Shown in pieces: positions 16,841 through 26,900 of a stretch of DNA of 64,000 bases. The DNA lies in NCBI RefSeq assembly GCF_046254955.1, contig NZ_JBJXRG010000001.1:1550001-1614000 (forward strand), read 5' to 3'. Numbering within the stretch: position 1 is the first letter of the stretch; every line of letters starts with the position of its first letter. The stretch is from Qipengyuania_C sp046254955. Lineage in GTDB: Bacteria > Pseudomonadota > Alphaproteobacteria > Sphingomonadales > Sphingomonadaceae. Made by a program: the position numbers and the translations under genes. The notes beneath the pieces are model-generated. The model saw only the letters and a program-made list of their open reading frames with translations, was not told the origin of the DNA and ran no database searches.

Positions 16841-17678
16841 GGTGCTGTCAGACTAACGTGGTAACCGCAGGCGAGGGCTGCTAGCTGGCTCGGATGAGCC
16901 GCAAGTCGAGAGCCAAGCAGCCCGGTCCAGTCAAGCGCTTTAACTCATTACCAGAAGTCATCCGCCTTGTGGTGATGATCTATGCTCGCTTTCCGTTGAG
17001 CTTGCGGAATTTTGAAGATCTTCTGGCCGAACGCGGCATTGATATTTGCCCCGAGACGGTTCGGTTCTGGTGGAACAGGTTTGGCCCAGTGTTTGCGGCC
17101 AACATCAAGCGACAACGGGTCAGCCGTATGCGTGGGTTTCGCAACTGGCGCTGGCACGTCGATTAAGTCTTTGTGAAGATCAGCAGAGAGACCCACTATC
17201 TGTGGCGCGTAGCGGATCACGAAGGCGAAGTGCTCGAGAGCTACGTTACAAAGAAACGGGATAAATCAGCCGCTATGGGCTTCTTCAAGAAGACGTTGAG
17301 GCGGCACGGAAGGGTCGAGGCGATCGTTACAGACGGTCTCCAATCTTACCCAGCAGCGATGCGCGATCTCGGCAACCTGGAACGAAGAGAAGTGGGCAGT
17401 TGGCTGAACAACCGAGCGGAGAACAGCCACCTTCCATTCCGACGAAGGGAACGAGCAATGCTTAGGTTCCGGCAGATGAAGAGCTTACAGGAGTTCGCTT
17501 CAGTCCACGCCAACGTCCACAATCACTTCAACTCGGACCGCCACCCAACCGACCGCCAGACATACAAGGAAAACCGTTCAGCCGCATTGGCAGTGGGCAA
17601 CTCTACTGGCCTAAGGCCTGGCGTGGTTAGGTTAAGCTCCTTCAAGGGGAGAGTGGTTAGCGTTAGACTGAAAGCACC
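16841..17678 (+). mobile_element. IS6-family insertion sequence with broken transposase
   Basis: An 838-bp element with end repeats GGTGCTGTCAGACTAACG (16841-16858) and the complement of 17661-17678, GGTGCTTTCAGTCTAACG (16 of 18 match). It cuts into the end of another IS6-like element. Flanking octamers differ (GAGGCGTG, GTCCAATG), so no target duplication remains. Confidence 0.82.
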
Positions 17679-17751
17679 GTCCAATGGAATATGCTGGAAT
17701 CGCTCGGGAAACCGCTGTCAGTCGAGCTTTCGCTTTGGGAAGCCAGAATGA
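16894..17751 (+). pseudogene. IS6-family transposase, interrupted by a stop
   Basis: The reading frame begins MSRKSRAKQP and runs to RWHVD, then meets TAA at 17164-17166 in place of the Glu that normally follows the first catalytic Asp (WHVDE). The same frame continues with VFVKISRETHYLWRV, VTDG and NNRAENSHLPFRRRER, so both the second Asp and the Glu of the DDE triad are kept. Near the C-terminus AALAVGNS replaces the expected AALAEW, suggesting an additional small deletion, and the frame then reads through the terminal repeat to 17751. The protein is unlikely to be functional. Confidence 0.85.
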
Positions 17752-17981
17752 TAAAGCGATGTATGTGAAGTCAGTCGCGGCAGATGAATGCAATCGATTG
17801 TGTGGTCTACAACACTGAATTTGCCAGTTCCCGAAATTGGGGAGTTTACCCCATAGCGAGCACTGCTGCGCCGACTAGTATTCCACATCTTTGATAGCTT
17901 GGCCGTCTGTGCTCTCGCTCCTCCTTGAAGTTCAGGAGTTCTGCGAACCGCGCTGATGGCAGCAAGGGGTGAGAACTACAC
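17679..17981. other. Intergenic stretch before the autotransporter
   Basis: No gene is seen. CGCTGTCAGTCG at 17713-17724 matches 12 bases of the nearby IS6 end repeat and is probably a further IS fragment. The autotransporter promoter should lie in the remainder; no clear -35/-10 pair was identified. AAGGGGTGAG (17964-17973) is a plausible ribosome binding site for the gene at 17982. Confidence 0.5.
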
Positions 17982-20900
17982 ATGGGCCAGTCGGACTCGG
18001 TAACTCGGACAAATCGGCAAGTTCACGATTCGATCGAAAATCGGAAGAGGAGGGGCTGGCGTCTGCTCACCAGCGCCAGCGCGATGGCTTTTCGCTCAAC
18101 GGTGGCAGCGGTTCCGTTGCTGGCCTTGACCGCGCCGACTGTGGCGCTGGCGCAAGCGGTTGACGAGTACGAGGTGGGAGACCGAATTACGGATCCGACC
18201 AACGGCGATACCCTGATCGTTCGAACGGTCTTCGAAGGAGCGATTCTCACAGCGGATGGCATGCTCGTGCTCACCGATCCCAGCGTCGGCGCAATGGTCC
18301 CCGATCCAAACAATGGGTCAGTCTTCGTCGAAGTGACAGCGGTGAACACCAACGCGGGAACCGGACTCGTCGAGCAGGTCACGCTGAGCGATGGGCGCAC
18401 AATCGATGTTGTCCGCGATGTGAGCGATCAGCTCTACCTGCAAAGCTCTGCCGATCCGCTAGCTGCCTTCTCGCCGTTGGCACCTCCCGACGAGACCAAG
18501 AATCAGGTATCCACCACCCGCAATGGGTCGAACGGAAGTGCGGGGGCCGATGGGGTCCTGATCGCACTTCCACCAAATGCACCCGAACCCGGCGGCAATG
18601 GTACCACGCGATCTGCCGGCACATTCACATATGATCGCGAGATAGAGGTCGCGCTCAATTTCTCTAATCGCACCGGCATTTTCGTGAGCGGGCGGGGCGG
18701 CAATGGAGGTTCGGGCGGTGATGGCCTCTCCGTAGTCGTTGCATCGTTCAACGGGCGCGAAGGTGGCGATGGCGGCAACGGCACCCAAATCACGGTCAAC
18801 AATGACGGCACCGTCTCTACCGGTAGCTTCAACGGACTCTATGGCATCTACGCGAGAAGTATCGGCGGAAACGGCGGCGATGGCGGTGATGGCAAAGCTA
18901 GCGTTTCGATCTCCAATGGAGGCGATGGAGGCGACGGCGGTAATGGCGGCACAGTGACAATCAATAACCGGGCTACCGGCAACGTCACGACTTTTCTCAA
19001 TAATGCTTTTGGCCTTTATGCGCGCAGCATTGGCGGGCAGGGCGGAGATGGCGGTTCGGCTGACCCTGCATTCTCCTCGGTCGCCGGTTCGGCAGGTTCA
19101 GCTGGAAATGGTGGTTCGGTCCGGATCAACAACTTCGGCAAGATCCATACCTTTGGCAATTCTGCACACGGAATTGTCGGCCAATCACTTGGCGGTACAG
19201 GCGGAAGCGGCGGTGACGCGAGTGGTATCATCGGTGGCTCAGGCGCAGGTAGCGCTGGCGGCAGAGGCGGATCGGTCGTCCTTGATAATGAAGCCGGCGG
19301 ATTCATCTACACGGGCGGAAACGACGCGCATGGTATCCTGGCGCAATCGATTGGCGGCGGCGGCGGTGCTGCCGGCTCTGCATCCGGCCTGGTCGCTCTC
19401 GGCAACAGTGCTGGCTCGGGCAAAGAAGGCGGCACGGTAACGGTCCGAAACTTTGCGGACGGAACGATCGTCACGGAAGGCGAACGCAGCTTCGGAATGA
19501 TTGCGCAAAGCGTGGGCGGCGGCGGCGGATCGGCAGGCCTTTCCGGCGGTCTGGTGGCGATTGGAGGCTCGGGCGGATCCGGTGGTATTGGCAAGGCTGC
19601 TCGCGCGCAGAATGACGGCCTGATCGTCACATCGGGTGACGGTTCGCATGCCATGGTTGCGCAATCCGTCGGCGGCGGCGGCGGGACCGGTGCGAGTTCG
19701 GCGGGGTTTGTTGCGGTCGGAGGTAGCGGTTCTAAAGCCGGCAATGGCGGGACCAGCCGGGTCGACAATACCGGAACTGTCCAGACCAGCGGCGATGGAG
19801 CACATGGCGCGCTCGTCCAGTCCATCGGCGGCGGCGGCGGCAATGCCGGGATTACCGGCGGCGCGATTTCGGTGGGCGGCAGTGGCTCGTCCGGCGGTCG
19901 TGCCAGCACTGTGACATACGTCAATACAGGGTTGGTTGAGACCAGCGGCCTCGGCGCATTTGGTGTCCTTGCGCAGTCAATCGGCGGCGGCGGCGGCAAC
20001 GGTGCTGCGTCGGCCGGATTGATTGCGATCGGCGGTTCCAGCTCGGGCGGGGGCCGGGGCGGCGCGGTAAACATAACGCAAGGTGGGACGATCCTGACCA
20101 CCGGGGACTTTTCGACCGGGATCGTTGCACAGAGCGTGGGTGGCGGTGGCGGTAACGGTGGCCTTGCCGCAGGTGCGTCTGCATTTGTCGGTGTGGCAGT
20201 TGGCGGAAAGGGTGGCGGCGGCGGCGACGGCGGAATTGTTACCGTGACCCATGCCACGCAAGACAGAGTGATTGACGGGGTTACCCGCACGCTCCTGCCC
20301 GTAGTCCATACCACAGGAAATTTCTCGACCGGCGTCTTCGCGCAAAGCGTAGGTGGCGGCGGCGGCAATGGTGGGGCAGCGATCCAGACGACGCTGGGCC
20401 TGTTTGGTTCGGTCTCGGTTGCTGTAGGCGGCAGCGGCGGCAGCGGCGGCAAGGGCGGCACTGTCAACATCCTCGATGAAGGTATCATCCTGACCGATGG
20501 CGCATTCTCACACGGCCTCTTCGCGCAAAGCGTTGGCGGCGGCGGCGGCAATGGCGGCAATGCGGTTTCTATCTCCGGTTCATTGGGCGCTGGTGGATCG
20601 GCAAGCGTTTCCGTGGGTGTTGGCGGCAGCGGCGGCTCCGGTGGAGATGGCGGTTTGGTCAATATCGATTCCGGCGGGTTTATTGGTACGACGGGCGATT
20701 TCTCCCACGGCCTATTCGCACAGAGCGTGGGCGGCGGCGGCGGTAACGGTGGCTTTTCGGTCAGCGCTGCTTTGGCCGTAAGTGATGGTGTTGCGGTTTC
20801 GATTCCGGTTGGCGTGGGCGGCTCAGGTGGGTTTGGCGGCGATGGTGACGAAATTGACTCTGATTTCGCGGGCGACATTCGCACTTCCGGATCATTTTCG

Positions 20901-23900
20901 CATGGTCTGCTGACGCAAAGCGTTGGTGGCGGCGGAGGCAATGGCGGATTCAATGTCTCTGTTGGTGTAGCAGGCGCTGGCGGCGGCGCTGGCGGCGTTG
21001 CCATCGGTGTCGGCGGCACAGGTGGCGGCGGCGGCGATGGTGGGATCGTGAATTCCGCACTCGTCGGCAACATCGTTACCGAAGGGGCATTTTCAAACGC
21101 CTACCTGGCGCAATCGGTTGGCGGTTCGGGCGGCAATGGTGCTTACAATGTTTCGGGCGGCGTTGCCCTCTCGGGCGGGGCCAGCGGTGCCTTGGCTGTG
21201 GGCGTGGGTGGATCTGGCGGAGGTGCTGGTACGGGAAAGATGGTCACTGCGTCAATCGATGGCGACATCACGACGCTGGGTGCGTTTTCCAACGGATTCA
21301 TCGCCCAATCGATCGGTGGCGGGGGCGGCAATGGCGGCCTTAACGTGTCGGGAACAATCTCTGCTGCTTCAAGCGGTGCGGTTGGCATCTCGGTCGGAAT
21401 CGGCGGTGCTGGCGGCAAGGGCGGCGCTGGCGGAATTGTTGAAGCAACCGTAAGCGGCGATGTCACGACTTTTGGTGACGGCTCACAGGCTGTGCTGGCG
21501 CAATCGCTTGGCGGCGGTGGCGGCAATGGCGCGCTCAATGTCTCGGCGGGCATTACAGCAAGCAGCGCGGGCGGGACGATCGGTATCGGTGTCGGGGGCG
21601 CTGGCGGTGAAGGCGGCGCTTCAAAGAAGTCGCAACTGGTCCGCATTGGCAACACTGTCACCATGGGCGATGACGCGACGGCGGTAATCTCGCAGAGTCT
21701 CGGTGGCGGCGGCGGCAACGGCGGCGTAAATGTTACAGGCGGCGTGACTCTCAGCACCGGCGCATCGGGGACGATCGGCGTGGGAGTGGGCGGTTTTGGC
21801 GGCAAGGGCGGAGGCGCAGAGCTTTCCACATTGACCTTGAATGGCGACACTTACACCAAAGGCGATAATTCCACAGCGGTTATCTCGCAAAGCATCGGCG
21901 GCGGTGGCGGCAATGGCGCGCTCAACGTAACCGGATCGATCTCCGCGTCGAGCGGGGGCACGGGCACACTCGGGATCGGCTTAGGCGGATTCGGCGGTAG
22001 CGGTGGGATCGGCGGCATCGCGACTGCTGGTGTGGCAGGAACAGTATCGACCACCGGCAAGGAATCGAACGGTATTCTCGTGCAAAGCGTCGGCGGCGGC
22101 GGCGGTGCAGGTGGTACCAACATTACTGGCAGCGTAGCGTTTTCGACCACCAGCTCATTCGGCGGCGCATTTGGCCTGGGCGGGTTCGGCGGCAGCGGAC
22201 AAAGGAGCAATACAGCCCAGCTTTTCCGTATCGGAGATACGTTTACGAGCGGTGCGGAATCCGACGCTATCGTTGTGCAATCGGTCGGTGGCGGCGGTGG
22301 CCAAGGCGCGTTGAACATTGCAGGCGGCGTTTCGATAACTGGAAGCGGTGCGTCGATCGGTGCGTCAGTCGGACTCGGCGGGTTCGGCGGAGGAGGCGGG
22401 GATGGCGGCTCGGCCTTCGCGAGCATCTCGGGGAATGTCATCGCCTCAGGATTGGCGCTCGATACGTTGATCGCCTTCAGTGACGGCTTGGGCCTGCGCC
22501 TTCGTTCAGGCGGTTCTCATGGCATTCTCGTGCAAAGCGTCGGCGGCGGTGGCGGCAACGGGGGCACCAACATTTCCGGTGGAGTCAGTGTCGGAGGAAG
22601 CAGCGCCGGCGCGAAATCCCTCGGCATTGGCGTGGGCGGCTTCGGAGGCGGGGGCGGTATTGGCTCGAGCGCAACGCTTCTCACCGACAACGGGCTGATT
22701 TCAGGTATTGGCGACTATAAATCGGCTGCGCTTGTACAAAGCGTCGGCGGTGGTGGTGGCGACGGCGGATTCAACATCGCGGGCGGGATCTCCGTCGATG
22801 GAACCATTGCCGTCGGTGTGGGCGGAGATGGCGGTGACGGCGGTACGGGCGGTACCGTTGTCGCTATGGTCAACAGCGATTTAAATGCGGCAGGAACAAG
22901 TGCATCCGGCTTGCTTGCGCAAAGCATTGGCGGCGGCGGCGGCAATGGCGGCATCAATATTACCGGCGGTATCTCTGCGGGCGGAGCTGGTAAGTTCCCC
23001 GCTGTGGCATTTGGTATCGGCGGTTCCGGTGGAACAGGTAGCCGCTCCGGCGCTGTTACCGCAGAAGTAACCGGGAACGTGACGGTCGAAGGTGCGCGCA
23101 GTCGCGGTGTCATCGCCCAATCGGTCGGCGGCGGCGGGGGCAACGGCGCTCTCAACGTTGCCGCAGCGGTTGGCACAGCGCGCAATTTCAACCTTGGGAT
23201 TGCGCTTGGCGGCAGCGGCGGAGCGGGCGCTGATGGCGGCGCTGTTACTGTAACCAGCGATGGCATGATCATGGTCGATGCGTTGGCAGAAACGGGTGTT
23301 CCGGACGTTGCCAGCTTTGACAGCGGCTCGGGAATTGGCCTGCTGGCGCAAAGCGTCGGCGGCGGCGGCGGCAACGCGGGGTTCAACGTAGCGGGAGCGG
23401 GCACGAACCAGGGCGCTCCGGTATCATTGGCTATCGGCGGGCGCGGCGATAACGGCGGCAAGGGCGGCGATGTACTGGTCGAACGCGGGCTTGCCGACGC
23501 AAGTCTGATCCATGTTTTGGGTGACTATTCGACCGGGCTGCTGGCACAATCGCTGGGCGGCGGCGGCGGCAATGCCAACGGTAATCTGCTTATGAACGCC
23601 AGCCTGCGCGCGAAGTTTGATGCGCAGATCGGGATTGGCGGCGCGGGTGGTACCGGCGGCGATGGCGGAAACGTCACCGTCACGCATATCGGCGATATCA
23701 ACGTCGAAGGTGAATTTTCGAACGCATTGATGGCGCAATCGGTCGGCGGCGGTGGCGGCAATGCCGGCTACAATGTCAATGTCTCGCTCGTCGGAAATCG
23801 CAAGAATAGCGATGGTCAGGCTGCAGGCACAAAGGCTCTGGACCTGGTTATCGGCGGCGGTCCCGGCGAAGGAAGTGACGGCGGGCTAGTGCTGGTCGAC

Positions 23901-26900
23901 CACAATGGAATTCTGACCACGACGGGTGGCTTTTCAACCGCCCTGCTTGCACAGTCGATCGGCGGAGGCGGCGGCAATGCGGGAACCGCATTCTCGCAAA
24001 ACTGGAACGATGACAGCGCCATCAGCCTCACTTTCGGCCGGGTTGGCGGAACAGGTGGGGTTGGCGGCGAGGTGAATGTCACCGCTGCTGGTATGATCCA
24101 TACATCTGGCGACACCAGCCACGGCATTCATGCGCAAAGCATTGGCGGCGGCGGCGGCACCAGCTCCACAACTTCCCTCAACGTGTCCGCTGACCGCGAG
24201 AAACAATCGGCCGCAGATAAGGAAAAAACCAAGTCCAGTCTGAATCTCGAATTCGCATTGGGGCTTGAGGGCGGCGTGGGCTCGCGCGCGAGCGGCGTGA
24301 CCGTCACGAACAGTGCAACCATCATGACCGAGGGTCTCGATGCGCATGGCATTTTCGCCCAATCGATCGGCGGCGGTGGCGGTGCCGGCGGTGCAGCTTT
24401 GATCGATACGCGCCAGGAGGTTCTTGAATCTTTCGAGCCTGGCGATTCTGATGATAGCAAAAAAACAGGCATCTCGCTGGCATACCAAGCAGGCGGTAAG
24501 GGCGGAACGGGCGCGGAAGGCGGCTCGGTCGATGTCACAAACAATGGCATCATCGTGACCTTGGGCAGCGGTGCCAACGCGATCAAAGCGCAGTCGATTG
24601 GCGGCGGCGGCGGCGAAGGCGGGGCGGTATTTAACCTCGCTGCGCCGGGTAAAGACGACAGCTACGGGCTTGAAGTGAGCTCTGGCGGCGATGGCGGAAC
24701 GGGTGCGCTGGGTGGCAATGTCACTGTCACGAACCTTGGCCAATTGGAAACGCAAGGCGAAATGGCTTCGGCAATCCATGCGCAGTCGATTGGCGGAGGC
24801 GGCGGCAACGGCGGGCTTGCTGGCAACATCAACATAGCAAATGCGGACGAAGGCAACACTTCGGTCCTGCTGATCTACAACATCGGCGGAAAAGGCGGGA
24901 TCGGCGGCGCTGCCGGCAATGTGACTGTCGCAAACGGTTCGATCGACGATGCAACTGCCACCATCTTAACACTGGGCGGGCGCTCTCACGGCATTTTCGC
25001 CCAATCGATCGGTGGTGGTGGCGGTAACGGCGGCATGACGCTGTCCGGAAACTACGCATCTGGCACCAACAATGTTCAGCTGGGTCTGTCGATCGGCGGA
25101 GACGGCGAAACCGGTGGTGCTGGCGGAGCGGTTACGGTCGATAACTTCGGTGCAATCCAGACCGGTGGAGAAAGCGCTCACGGTGTGTTCGCGCAATCGA
25201 TTGGCGGTGGTGGCGGCAATGGCGGCCTGTCACTCGTCGGCAGCCTGACTTCTGCCGCTGGATTATTGCCAAACCAGGCGATAATCGCCCTCGGTGGAAA
25301 CGGTGGACTGGGCAATGATGCTGGCACGGTGACCGTCAACAATGCTGGTACGGTCTTCACTTCAGGCAAGGAAGCCCATGGTATCGTAGCGCAAAGCCTT
25401 GGCGGCGGCGGCGGCAATATGAGTGTTGGTATCTCGCTCAGCCAAAACAAGGCCTTCAATTATATCGCAAACACTGTTGGCCTGGCCTTGGGTGGCCGGC
25501 CCGGCGAGGGCGGCTTAGGCGGTGAGGTTATCGTCAACCATTCGGGCGACATTACAGTCACAGGTGAAGGTTCCTATGGCGTCGTTGCAGAAAGCATCAA
25601 TGGCGGCGGTGGTGGCCTGTCCTTTGATATCGATGGCGTTGTAGGATTGGCCGCAGGTGTATTGCCTCCGGGTGTGCTCGATCCCGATGCAGTTGCGGAC
25701 ATCCCTGCGCTGACGATTTTCGGAGGCGCTGCCGGGCAAGGCGATGCCAATGCCGACAAGGTCACTCTGAATCTCACGGGTAATATCACAGCCACCGGCG
25801 ACAATGGCGCGGCGATTAACCAGCAAAGTGTTGGCGGAGGCGGTGGCCGAATAGTCGCGAGGATCGGTTTTGCCGCGATGGATGCGGCCGACGGAGATCC
25901 TCTCGCCGTTGAATCCACACTCGGCGGCATCGATGGCATGGCCAACAACGGTGGCGAGATTGAGAGTCTGCACGTCGGCGATATTGTAGTTACGGGTCTG
26001 CGCACCAATGGCCTCTTCCTGCAGTCTATAGGTGGCGGCGGCGGTCGAACCAGCTTGATCTTCACAGGACCTGCCCAACGTTTGGGCGAGCTCTCCTTGG
26101 CGCTGGGCGGAACCGGCCAGAGCAATTCGGCTGGCGGTTCGATCAATCATGCGCAAACCGGCTCGATCTTCAGCGGAGGTGATGGCGCTCCAGCTGCCTT
26201 GGTGCAAAGTATCGGCGGCGGAGGCGGTCTGATGGCCGTCGGTTTCGAAGCGGAGGGTACAGTCCAGACGACGCAGGAAATTTCTAACGGCCGTCGCGCA
26301 TTGATGCTTGGCGCACCAACGCCAGTGAATGGCACACTTACCATGGGTGCGGATGGCGGAAGCGGCCTTTCGGGCGGTGACGTTGCTCTGGTCCAGACAG
26401 GTGACATCCTGGCCACTGGTTTCCAGTCAAGTGGACTGCTTATCCAATCTATCGGTGCTGGCGGCGGTTATGCCGATATCGGAGGTTTGGATGGAGTGGC
26501 CATCACACTCGGCGGCGCGGGTGGTGCGCAAGGTGATGGTGGCAATGTTTCGCTGACTATGAATGGCTCACTTAAATCGGAAGGAGCGGACGCATATGGC
26601 ATCGTACTCCAGTCGATTGGTGGCGGTGGCGGATTCGTGGCCGGCGCAGGCAGTAATCAAACTAGCACGGATCCGGCCTCCAGTAGTGGAGACGGCGGAG
26701 CTGTTTCCCTGGTCCTGAATGGAGACATCGCGACACTCAGCGACGGGGCGCATGCGATTGTCGCTCAAAGCCTCGGCGGCGGCGGCGGTATTGTCGCAGG
26801 ACGCGTCATAGATTCCGCTGGAGGAGCCGGAGCGGGCGGCGCGATCGAAATTGCGGTCGATGGCGATGCCATGGCTTTAGGCGACGGTGCATCAGCAATC

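Noticed and set aside
5897..17686. Block as a classic composite transposon with 8-bp target duplications
   Set aside because: The octamers flanking the left IS (CCGCCAAC/GCCGTGCG) and the right IS (GAGGCGTG/GTCCAATG) do not match each other in any pairing, and the two main IS copies have diverged, so simple transposition is not supported.
19307..21073. Long proline-rich open frame of 588 codons on the minus strand
   Set aside because: It is the antisense of the autotransporter glycine repeats: Gly codons GGC read as Pro-Ala-rich frames. It has no start signal and the plus-strand frame explains the region.
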